A DNA stretch of 52,708 bases from the NCBI GenBank assembly GCA_030065125.1, contig JASJDM010000045.1:1-52708 (forward strand), written 5' to 3'. The DNA is from Lysobacterales bacterium. Lineage in GTDB: Bacteria; Pseudomonadota; Gammaproteobacteria; Xanthomonadales; SZUA-38. The notes under the pieces were generated by a model, which made no database searches, was not told where the DNA came from, and saw only the letters and a program-made list of their open reading frames with translations. Made by a program: the position numbers and the translations under genes. Positions 41,374 through 51,400 of the stretch are shown piece after piece; position 1 is the stretch's first letter, and every line of letters begins with the position of its first letter.

Positions 41374-42231
41374 TTAGAAAATAACTGTCTTGTCTTGGTT
41401 TAGCATCACCCGATGCTCGGACTGGTAGCGCACGGCCCGGGCCAGCACCCGGCGCTCGATGTCGCGGCCGACGGCTACCAGTTCTTCGGGGGAGTCTGCA
41501 TGGGTGACCCGGGCCACGTCCTGCTCGATGATGGGGCCTTCATCCAGGTCCGCGGTGGCGTAGTGGGCGGTGGCGCCGATCAGTTTGACGCCGCGGCTGT
41601 GGGCCTGATGGTAGGGGCGGGCGCCCTTGAAGCCAGGCAGGAACGAATGGTGAATGTTTATCACCCGCCCACGCAATCGCTGGCACAACTCGGGCGTCAG
41701 GATCTGCATGTACCGGGCCAGCACGATGAAGTCGATTTTCTCTTCTTCCACCAGGTTCATCAGCTTGGCTTCCTGCTGCTGCTTGGTCTCCGGAGTCACC
41801 GGCAGATGGAAAAAAGGGATGTCATGGTTGGCTACCAGCTTGTAAGTATCCCGGTGATTGGACACCACCGCGGGAATATCGATTTTGAGCTCGCCCATGC
41901 GGCGGCGATACAGCAGGTCGGCCAGGCAGTGATCGAATCTGGACACCATGATCAGCACCCGGGCGGGCTGCGCGCTGTCATGGAGCTCCCAGTTCATGGC
42001 GTAGCGTTCGCCCACCTCCTCGAATCCCGACCGAATGGTCGCTTCGCGATCACTGGTGGCGTCCACGTCGAAGTGAATCCGCATGCAGAATGTGCCGGTG
42101 TCCGGGTCGCCATACTGGGCGCTGTCCAGGATATTGCCGTCGCTGGCGGCGATAAAAGTCACCACGTCCCGGACGATTCCCGGACGATCAGGACAGGTCA
42201 GTGTCAGAACGAACTCGTTGGTGGAGGACAT
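41374..42231 (-). CDS. purU: Formyltetrahydrofolate deformylase
   Basis: This 285-residue enzyme hydrolyses 10-formyl-THF to formate and THF. It has an N-terminal ACT-like regulatory domain (residues ~8-85, TCPDRPGIVRDVVTF) and a C-terminal formyltransferase-type domain with LARYMQILTPEL, INIHHSFLPGFKGARPYHQA and ATAHYATADLDEGPIIEQDV, the PurU signatures. It is last in a minus-strand operon after mmsA and an aminotransferase (32-base gap). In methylamine and betaine users PurU disposes of surplus C1 units, which fits the GcvT/MetF operon in this window. The ATG at 42231 is preferred over the GTG just before it because AAAGGA is better spaced. Confidence 0.95.
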   Translation of the reverse strand: MSSTNEFVLTLTCPDRPGIVRDVVTFIAASDGNILDSAQYGDPDTGTFCMRIHFDVDATSDREATIRSGFEEVGERYAMNWELHDSAQPARVLIMVSRFDHCLADLLYRRRMGELKIDIPAVVSNHRDTYKLVANHDIPFFHLPVTPETKQQQEAKLMNLVEEEKIDFIVLARYMQILTPELCQRLRGRVINIHHSFLPGFKGARPYHQAHSRGVKLIGATAHYATADLDEGPIIEQDVARVTHADSPEELVAVGRDIERRVLARAVRYQSEHRVMLNQDKTVIF

Positions 42232-42266
42232 CACATTTCCTTTGAGAACGGGTGACTGCGGTGCAA

Positions 42267-43637
42267 TCAGTGGATGGCACGGTGGATTCGGTCCAGGGTG
42301 TGTCGGGCTTTCTCGATGAGCTCATCGGCTTCGGCGTGAGACAGGATAAAGGGTGGCGCACAGATCATGGTGTTACCAACCGCCCGCATGACCAGACCGC
42401 CCTCGATACAAAGGTCGCGACACAGAGTGCCCACGGGCTGCTTGTCGGGAAACCGCTGGAGCGGATCCTTGCTCTTGACCAGTTCCATGGCACCCATCAA
42501 CCCCACCATGCGGGTTTCACCCACCAGCGGGTGGTCGGCCAGCTCCGCCCACTGTTTTTGCAGATAAGGGCCAATGTCATTGCGAATCCGTTCCACCAGG
42601 CCCTCGCGCTGGATCAACTGGATATTGGCGATGGCCACGGCACAGGCGGTGGGATGTCCGGAATAGGTGTAGCCGTGGGCAAACTCGCCGGCCTTTTCGA
42701 TCAGAACCTCGGCGACCCGGTCACTGACGAAGACACCACCCAGGGGCAGGTAGCCCGACGTAACGCCCTTGGCAAACGGCATGAAGTCCGGCCGGGTGCC
42801 GAAGTGGTCTGCTCCGAACCAGGATCCCAGCCGCCCGAAGCCCGTGATGACTTCGTCGGAAATCAGCAGGATGCCGTGCTCGTCGCAGATCCGCTGGATC
42901 TCGGGCCAGTAATTGTCCGGCGGAATGATGACTCCGCCGGCTCCCTGGATGGGTTCACCGATGAAGGCGGCCACCTGGTCCGGCCCGAGTTCCTTGATCC
43001 TGGCGTCCAGCGTCCTGGCCGCGGCCAGGCCAAACTCCTCCGGCGACAATTCCTGGTCGCTGCCGAACCAGTAGGGCTGGTCTATGTGCACAATCCCCGG
43101 GATGGGCAGGCCGCTTTGCTCGTGCATGGGCTTCATCCCACCCAGGCTGGCAGCGGCAACGGTAGAACCGTGGTAAGCATTCTTGCGGGAGATGATGGTC
43201 TTGCGTTCCGGCTGGCCCATCAGGTCCCAGTAGGTACGCACCATGCGCACGATGGTGTCGTTGGACTCCGACCCGGAACCGGTAAAAAACACCCGGTTGA
43301 ACTGGGGCGGGCTGAGGTCCTTGAGTACGGCAGCCAGCTCTACCGCCGGCGGATTGGTGCACTGGAAAAAGTTGTTGTAGTAGGGCAGCTCCCGCATCTG
43401 GGTGCTGGCGGCTTCGATCAGTTCGGTGCGCCCGTAACCCACGTTGACGCACCACAGTCCGGACATGGCATCCAGTATTTTGTTGCCGTCGGCGTCATAG
43501 ATATAGACACCGTCCGCACGGCTGATAATGCGGGACCGGCGCTGGTGCAGGTCCTTGTGATCCGTGAACGGATGCAGGTGATGCTCTTTGTCCAGTTCCT
43601 GCCATTCGGCCCGGGACCGGTGCCGGATCGATGCCAT
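42267..43637 (-). CDS. Class III omega-aminotransferase, probably beta-alanine or polyamine:pyruvate type
   Basis: This 456-residue PLP enzyme has LHPFTDHKDLHQR near the start, VFFTGSGSESNDTIVRM, NAYHGSTVAAASLGGM, DEVITGFGRLGSWFG and PFAKGVTSGYLPLGG, whose Lys (in AKG) forms the internal aldimine. The pattern is that of omega-amino acid:pyruvate transaminases (OapT, BauA, SpuC). The gene begins 2 bases after the mmsA stop, so they form one transcript, and MmsA uses malonate semialdehyde. beta-Alanine is therefore the best candidate donor, while putrescine or other diamines remain possible given the PuuB-like gene. Confidence 0.9.
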   Translation of the reverse strand: MASIRHRSRAEWQELDKEHHLHPFTDHKDLHQRRSRIISRADGVYIYDADGNKILDAMSGLWCVNVGYGRTELIEAASTQMRELPYYNNFFQCTNPPAVELAAVLKDLSPPQFNRVFFTGSGSESNDTIVRMVRTYWDLMGQPERKTIISRKNAYHGSTVAAASLGGMKPMHEQSGLPIPGIVHIDQPYWFGSDQELSPEEFGLAAARTLDARIKELGPDQVAAFIGEPIQGAGGVIIPPDNYWPEIQRICDEHGILLISDEVITGFGRLGSWFGADHFGTRPDFMPFAKGVTSGYLPLGGVFVSDRVAEVLIEKAGEFAHGYTYSGHPTACAVAIANIQLIQREGLVERIRNDIGPYLQKQWAELADHPLVGETRMVGLMGAMELVKSKDPLQRFPDKQPVGTLCRDLCIEGGLVMRAVGNTMICAPPFILSHAEADELIEKARHTLDRIHRAIH

Positions 43638-43639
43638 AC

Positions 43640-45169
<1,530 letters not shown>

Positions 45170-45246
45170 GGCGAGCTCCTGCTGGAATCAGGCGTTCCAT
45201 GGTATCAACGGGATCAGGTGAAAAACTACTGATAGTATCGGCGTCC

Positions 45247-46551
45247 ATGGAGTCGGAACCACCAGTGCCTGAAGGGGCCAAGCCGGGAAACAGCTACCCG
45301 TCGCCGGCGCGCGCGTGGAGCCTGGTGGCGCTGCTGACGGTCACTTACGTGTTCTCCTTCACCGATCGCACCATTCTCGGCCTGTTGATTGAGCCCATCA
45401 AGTCGGACCTGGCGTTGACCGATACCCAGCTGGGCCTGCTGCTGGGGCCGGCATTCGGGATCCTGTATGCCACCATGGGTCTGCCCTTCGGCTGGCTGGC
45501 CGATCGCTGGAAACGGACCTGGATCATCGGCATCGGTGCCACGGTCTGGTCACTGGCCACCATTGCCTCGGGATTCGCCCGGGGTTTTGCCGGTCTGTTT
45601 GCCGCCCGCATGACGGTGGGCGTGGGTGAAGCCACCCTCAGTCCCTGCGCCATGTCCCTGGTGGCCGACAGTTTTCCGCCGGAAAAACGGGGCAAGCCCA
45701 TTGCCTTTTACTCCATGGCCATCGTGTTCGGCAGCTCCCTGGCCTTCCTGCTGGGCGCATTCGTGCTGGGTTCTACCAGCAACTGGCAGTGGGTATTCAT
45801 TATCGTGGGGGCCGCGGGGCTGCTGCCGGCGGTGATTTTCTTTTTCTTGGCGGAGCCGACGCGCCGGGCCGCACAATTGCGCGACGAGAGCCTCAAGGGC
45901 ACGGGAATACCCGACGCCGTCGGTTATGTCCTGCGGCACTGGAAGACTTACGGGTCGTTCGTTTCTCTGATGTGCCTGATGACCATCATCGCCTACGCCG
46001 GCAGCTGGAACCCTGCCATGTTTGAGCGGACCTGGGGCTGGTCGGCGGAAAAGTATGCCTGGATCAACGGCCTGGTGACCCTGCCGCTGGGCATCACCGT
46101 CTACTGGGCCTCGGGCTGGCTGTCGGACCGCTGGACCCAGCAGGGCTCAAGGGACGCGCCGCTGAAGATCATGATCACCGGGGCATTGATCATGGCGCCG
46201 CTGTACGCTCTGGCTCCGCTGATGCCGGGCCCCTGGCTGGCTTTTGTCGTGCTCAACACCGGCAGCGTGGGCATGATGATGCTGACCGCGGTATCGGTTA
46301 CCGCCCTGCTCAACATCACCCCGGCCGCCATTCGCGCCCAGATCATTGCCATCTACTACATGACCATCAGCCTCACCGGGCTGTTTATCGGCCCGACCAT
46401 GGTGGGCTACCTGTCCCAGCACTGGTTCGGCGAGGACCGCCTGAACCTGGCGGTGGCGGCCATGCCGGTCCTGTTCGGCGCGCTGCCGCTGCTGCTGATT
46501 CCCTGGACGGTCAGGCTGTACCGGGCCCACGCCCTGCGACTGTCAGCCTGA
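45247..46551 (+). CDS. MFS transporter, Spinster-like
   Basis: This 434-residue protein with about 12 membrane helices has the MFS loop GLPFGWLADRWKR between helices 2 and 3 and GWLSDRWTQQ in the second half. The first helix holds TYVFSFTDRTILGLLIEPIK, a pattern of the Spinster-type group often labelled sugar or lipid transporters; the substrate is open. The start is taken at ATG 45247, since earlier in-frame Met codons overlap the divergent mmsA promoter region. It may import the substrate of the mmsA operon, an inference from divergence only. Confidence 0.88.
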   Translation: MESEPPVPEGAKPGNSYPSPARAWSLVALLTVTYVFSFTDRTILGLLIEPIKSDLALTDTQLGLLLGPAFGILYATMGLPFGWLADRWKRTWIIGIGATVWSLATIASGFARGFAGLFAARMTVGVGEATLSPCAMSLVADSFPPEKRGKPIAFYSMAIVFGSSLAFLLGAFVLGSTSNWQWVFIIVGAAGLLPAVIFFFLAEPTRRAAQLRDESLKGTGIPDAVGYVLRHWKTYGSFVSLMCLMTIIAYAGSWNPAMFERTWGWSAEKYAWINGLVTLPLGITVYWASGWLSDRWTQQGSRDAPLKIMITGALIMAPLYALAPLMPGPWLAFVVLNTGSVGMMMLTAVSVTALLNITPAAIRAQIIAIYYMTISLTGLFIGPTMVGYLSQHWFGEDRLNLAVAAMPVLFGALPLLLIPWTVRLYRAHALRLSA

Positions 46552-46562
46552 GCCGGGCGGTC

Positions 46563-46636
46563 TTTACATGCCTTTACACGGCCTGCCGTCAACCCTCGCG
46601 CATGGCCCGCGTTATCCGGGTTGCCAATGTTGGCAA
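46563..46636 (+). promoter_or_regulatory. Direct and inverted repeats upstream of the EF-hand gene
   Basis: TTTACA occurs at 46563-46568 and 46573-46578, 10 bases apart, as in response-regulator boxes. A perfect inverted repeat TTGCCAA-TG-TTGGCAA lies at 46621-46636, directly before the AGGAG of the EF-hand gene. Either could be an operator; the proteins that bind are unknown. Confidence 0.5.
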
Positions 46637-46651
46637 ACAGGAGTACCAACC

Positions 46652-47230
46652 ATGCAAACCAAGATTCTCACACTGGCCCTGCTGGCCACCCTGGCCGCCG
46701 GTGCCTGGCAGGCTTCGTCTGCGGGCCCGGGCCCTCGTGTCAATGCCGGCGGCAGCGCCCTGAAACACCTGGACGTGGACGGGGATGGCGTGATCTCACT
46801 GGCCGAGTTTGTTGACGCCCGCCTGATCCGGGCGGAAAACCGATTCAACCGCCGGGATGACAACGGTGACGGATTCATCACCGAGGACGAGATCGGCCGC
46901 AACGGTGAGCCGCCGTCGGATGAGCAGCGTGCCGAGTTCCGGGAGTGCCTGGAGCAGGAGCTGGGCATCGAATTGCCTGAGCCCCCCGAGCCGGGCTCCC
47001 GTTTCGACGAAGCCGACGCCAACGGTGACGGTGCCATAGACCTGGCCGAGGCACTGGCCGTGGCGGAGCAGGCGGCTGAAAGCCGCTTCAATGCCATCGA
47101 CGGCAACGCCGACGGCGTGCTGGATACCGAAGAACTGGCCGCGGCGGTCCGCAAAGGCCGGGCGGTGCGGGAAGCCCGTCGCAGCTGCCGGGAGCAGGTG
47201 CAGGAAGTGGATGATTTGCTGGGTGGCTGA
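46652..47230 (+). CDS. Secreted EF-hand calcium-binding protein
   Basis: This 192-residue protein has a signal peptide (residues 1-24, ending ASSAG) and four EF-hand loops: DVDGDGVISLAE (~42), DDNGDGFITEDE (~72), DANGDGAIDLAE (~119) and DGNADGVLDTEE (~150). Two pairs of hands are separated by a Pro/Glu-rich linker with Cys97, and one further Cys lies near the end. The start has AGGAG 8 bases upstream. It may buffer or sense calcium or other divalent metals in the periplasm. It is a single gene, ended by a bidirectional hairpin. Confidence 0.88.
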   Translation: MQTKILTLALLATLAAGAWQASSAGPGPRVNAGGSALKHLDVDGDGVISLAEFVDARLIRAENRFNRRDDNGDGFITEDEIGRNGEPPSDEQRAEFRECLEQELGIELPEPPEPGSRFDEADANGDGAIDLAEALAVAEQAAESRFNAIDGNADGVLDTEELAAAVRKGRAVREARRSCREQVQEVDDLLGG

Positions 47231-47240
47231 TCGTCACGGT

Positions 47241-47273
47241 GCAAAACGGTCCGCCACCGGCGGGCCGTTTTGC
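47241..47273. terminator. Bidirectional terminator-like hairpin
   Basis: A long stem GCAAAACGG-T-CCGCC pairs with GGCGG-G-CCGTTTTGC across an ACC loop (47241-47273), with AAAA on one arm and TTTT on the other. It lies between the convergent EF-hand and acyltransferase genes. Confidence 0.8.
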
Positions 47274-47307
47274 CAGCATCCGCGTTGTCAGGCAGCGGTG
47301 CCGGTCG

Positions 47308-47886
47308 TCAGCCGGTGTTGCGCGGGGAACCGAGGCTGGCAGCTGACTGCACCGCCTTCACCGTGGCCTCTGCGTCGCTGACATCCTCGATGAGAGGACT
47401 GAATGTGATGGTCTTTTCGCGGTAGTTCACTACCGCCGGCTGCACCGGTACATCGGCCTCTTTGGCGATCAGCGCGAATCCACTGCGCCAGCGATTCACC
47501 GCGCTGCGGGTACCTTCGGGCGTAATGCCGAGGATCAGCTGCTCCGCCCGCTGGAAGTGGCCGGACATCTGCTCCACTACACCATTTTTGGAACTGCGGT
47601 CCACCGGGATACCGCCAAACGCCCGCATCAGCAAACCCAGGGGAAAGCGAAACAACGACGCTTTGGCCAGGAAAGAGCAGCGCAGGCCCAGGCTCATGAT
47701 CACACCCATGGTCAGCACAAAATCGATGTTGGAGCTGTGGGGCGCCACGGCGATGATGAACTTGGGCCGGTCCGGGAAGTGGCCGCCCATCCGCCACCCC
47801 AGGCCGCCGAGCAGCATGCGACCAATCAGGCGCGTGAGGGGATTGCCGCCCCGCGGAACAGCGGGGCCGACGGTAACAGTTGTAAT
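47308..47886 (-). CDS. PlsC-like 1-acylglycerol-3-phosphate acyltransferase, probable ATT start
   Basis: This acyltransferase of about 192 residues has the HX4D motif APHSSNIDF (the family's catalytic His and Asp), SLFRFPLGLLMRAFGGIPVDRS and ITPEGTRS, the PlsC motif III. It resembles short PlsC-family proteins of the GWR..G.PD.PKFIIA type. The family usually starts 10-20 residues before GGLGWRMGG. The first ATG (47817) begins right at MLLGGLGW, and the only earlier regular start, GTG 48024, gives a long odd extension that overlaps the next gene. An ATT at 47886 with GAGGA 8 bases upstream fits best. Which start is right is open. Confidence 0.8.
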   Translation of the reverse strand: MTTVTVGPAVPRGGNPLTRLIGRMLLGGLGWRMGGHFPDRPKFIIAVAPHSSNIDFVLTMGVIMSLGLRCSFLAKASLFRFPLGLLMRAFGGIPVDRSSKNGVVEQMSGHFQRAEQLILGITPEGTRSAVNRWRSGFALIAKEADVPVQPAVVNYREKTITFSPLIEDVSDAEATVKAVQSAASLGSPRNTG

Positions 47887-47975
47887 GGTGGAAATCCTCG
47901 TGAGATGGCCGAGCCAGCATGCACCGCCACCCGGGCAGGCGCAAGTGACGAAGGCACCGGATCTGTCTCGATGTG

Positions 47976-48236
47976 TTACGGCTCGGTTCGTCCGACCAGC
48001 TTTCTGAGGAATCCCAGGTGCCACCGGCGGTTGCGCTTGCGACTGATGCGCGAGCCTTTGCCAGCCCGCTCAAAGCCAGTAAACCCATGGGCTTCAGCGC
48101 CAAAGTCCGCCTGCTCAGGAGCCCGTAACGGCTGTTCCCGGCACGCCAGTTCGACTTCCTCGGCGCTCATATCCAGGTTGTGCGCGCGAAACTCTGGCGA
48201 CCGCGCGACAGCCCGTTTCAATTCTTCGTAATGCAT
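47976..48236 (-). CDS. Small hypothetical protein
   Basis: This 86-residue, highly charged protein has an N-terminal part MHYEELKRAVARSPEFRAH and a basic C-terminus (SRISRKRNRRWHLGFLRKL). The family is not recognised. GAGGA stands 7 bases before the ATG, so it is likely real. It lies upstream of the PlsC-like gene on the same strand with an 89-base gap to the proposed ATT start, so the two may be cotranscribed. The basic tail could bind nucleic acid or acidic lipids; this is speculation. Confidence 0.6.
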   Translation of the reverse strand: MHYEELKRAVARSPEFRAHNLDMSAEEVELACREQPLRAPEQADFGAEAHGFTGFERAGKGSRISRKRNRRWHLGFLRKLVGRTEP

Positions 48237-48448
48237 GACACATCCTCAATTCAGGCTGCAAAGGGTATGTGCAGCGGGGTGAATTGAACATGAAAGTGTG
48301 CCTTCCGGCCCGGAGCAGGCTTTCCCCGATGGCGTCGAGTTTTCGGGAAAATTACCCTAAACACCGATGGTTACGTTGCAGTTCTTGCGATGCTCTATCG
48401 GCCGGCGTATGTTAAGTGCGGGGTCAAAATTTGAAGGAGTTTGGGGTC

Positions 48449-51400
48449 ATGAGGGGTATTGTTCCTTCGTGCGGTCGCTCGACTGCGCTTTCAACGATTG
48501 CTTTTCTGTTATTTTTCCTGATGGCGCTGGCGCCACCGGTTCACGCGCAGACGACCCACACGGTATGTTCGTCGGGTTGTGACTATTCCACGCCGGAGCT
48601 TGCGCTGGCCGACACGCTCAATGTCACCAGCGGCGATACCCTCAACATCTTCAACGACACCTACGTGCTCAGCAGCACGCTGGTGGTGGATCGCGGGCTC
48701 ACACTGAACTTCAATGATTCCGTCGTCGATGCCAGCAGCCTGCGCGGCGTGGTAGTGGACGGCAGTTCAACCTTCGGTATACGGGAATCAAATCTCACCG
48801 ACAGTGGTACGTCCAACTTCGCATCGGGGATTCCCTACGGCCAGACATTCAGGGCGAATTCCGACTTCGTCCTGACCCAGTTTCAGTTCAAGGTACGCGC
48901 CACCAGCGGCTTTCCGACGAATCTGAACATCCCCGGACGCGTGCGCGCCGGCGGCCGGACCGGGTCAGTGATCGCCGATGCCAACGCTTTCGTCACTGCC
49001 GGCACGGCCGGTTCGTCCTTGACCATTACCTTTACCCTCGACCAACCGGTGTCGCTGACCAATGGCAGCACCTACGGTATTGAATTCGTCACGCTCAACG
49101 GCCCCTACAGCATCCTGCAGGCGCAGAATCCGTATCCAACCGGAAATGGCTACAACAACTCCGATCTGACCGTCGACTATGCCTTCAGCGCCATTGGCGG
49201 CCCGCCGGTTACCATCAACGACGTCACGATTCGTAACGGTCAGGCACCGGCGTCCGAGACCGGCGGTGCAATTCTCGTCACTGGAGGCGCCGTTCTGAAC
49301 CTGGCCGGCTCTACCCTGGATGCCAACTTCTCCGATACCGGCGGTGGCGGCCTGTCCAACGTCGATTCCTTTGCCAGCATCGCGGATGGAAATCTTTTCA
49401 ACAACAGCACTGACGGCGAGGGCGGGGCGGTGCTGACTGGCGGAATCACCGCGAGAACTTCCCTGGCCCGCCTCACCGTCGACGGCAACTCGGCCAGCCT
49501 GCGAGGCGGTGGCATCGCGACGCGCCTTGGAGGCCGAACCGACATCGTCGAATCTGTCGTATCCAATAACGCCGCGGTCGACTCGTCGTTGCAGCTGGAC
49601 TTTCTTGCCGAAGGTTTTACCGGCCGGACCTGCGGTCTCGGAACGGATCCTATCGGGCAGATCTTTGAAGCCCCGACCGCGGTGATTTCGGCCTTTTCTT
49701 TTAGGGTACGCCTTACGGCTGCCGACCGATCTCCCACCGACCTTCCGGTCACCGGAACGCTGCGGGAAGACGGCCCCAATGGTGCCATCCTTGCCACTGC
49801 AAACGCGATCATTCCCGGGGGAACGACCAGCGTCAACGCCTTCACGCTGCTCTTTACCCTGGACACTCCGGTGCCGGTGACCGTTGGCAACGACTACGCC
49901 GTGGAGATGCCTACGCCCGGGGTGTCTCCGGCAACCTATTCTCTGCTCGATTCCTCGACCCCATACGATTTTGGCGTCAGCTACACCTGCGGCAACCTTG
50001 ATCAGTTCCCGGATCGGGCCTTCGGGATCTACGGCGCACTCGGTGATGGTGGCGGCATCTTCTCCGGTGGCGAAATCGATGTCGTCAATTCCACCGTTTC
50101 CAGCAACATCGGCGATGGCGCCTATGCGGATCAGGATTCCAGGCTGAGTTCAGTGCTGAGCACTTTTGCGTTCAACTCCGGAGCCGGCGTCAACAGCCAG
50201 ACCGCGATCCCCGAGGGGATCATCAGCCTCAGCGGCAGCCTGCTGTCCGACAACGTCGCCGGCGATTGCGGCGGCATCGTGGACTCCTTTGGCTATAACC
50301 TGATCGGAGACGTGACGGGCTGCGCCGGGTCCTGGGTCGCCACGACCGGCGACCAGACGGGCGGCGACGGCAGTCCCATCATCGATCCGCTGCTCGGTCC
50401 GCTGCAGGACAACGGTGGGCCCACATCCACCCACGCCCTGGTCCTGGGAAGCCTGGCCGTGGATGCCGGCGTCAACGATCCGACCTGCGGGTTCGGTACG
50501 ACGCCATACACGGATCAGCGCGCCATACTCCGGCCCCAGGAAGCGGCTTGCGATATCGGGGCGTTTGAATTGATCCCTTCGATCCAGGACGCAATTGACG
50601 CGGCTGCCCCCAGTGCGACCATCATTGTTCCCGACGGCACCTACTTCGAGGCCATCACCATCGGTGACGGCAAGGTCCTGCAGGGATCGGGGCCCGACAA
50701 CGTCATCATCGACGCCACCGGCTTGAACACGCCGGCGGTAACCGGTACCGGCGATTTCTCCATGATCGGCATTCGCGTCACTGGCGCTGATTTTGCCGGC
50801 CAGGGCGCCGGTATCGATATTGACCTGCCTTTCCTGAACGTGGTTCTGGACAACGTTCGGGTAGACGGCAACAGCGCTGGCGTTGTCGGCGGGGGAATCT
50901 TCGTCGAATTCAACAGTAGTCTAACCCTCACCAACAGCGAGATCCTGGGCAACTCCGCCGGCAGCAACGGCGGCGGCATCTATCTCGATGGGGGGACTTC
51001 TCAGACGGTCACCATCAACAATGTGACTATTGCCAACAACACCGCGGACAATGATGGCGGCGGCATCTATGCCCAGGCTTCCACGCTGCTGATCGGCGCC
51101 CCCGCCTGCACGACACCGCGGCCCCCCGGTCAGAACACCAATTTCATATCCAACAACACGGCAGTGAACGGTAACGGCGGCGGGCTGTGGACCCAGGCCA
51201 ACCTCACCCTGACTTACACCCAGTTCTCTGACAACTCGGCCGCCTCCGGCGCGGGTATTCACCAGGAGTCCCCGGGCAGTCTGGCCATGGACTGCGGGTT
51301 TATGAATCTGAACTCAGCGGAACCCAACACCGGGCTGGGCGGCGCGATCAACACCGTCGACGGAGCGGTCGCTATCAACGACACTACCTTCGAGCGCAAC

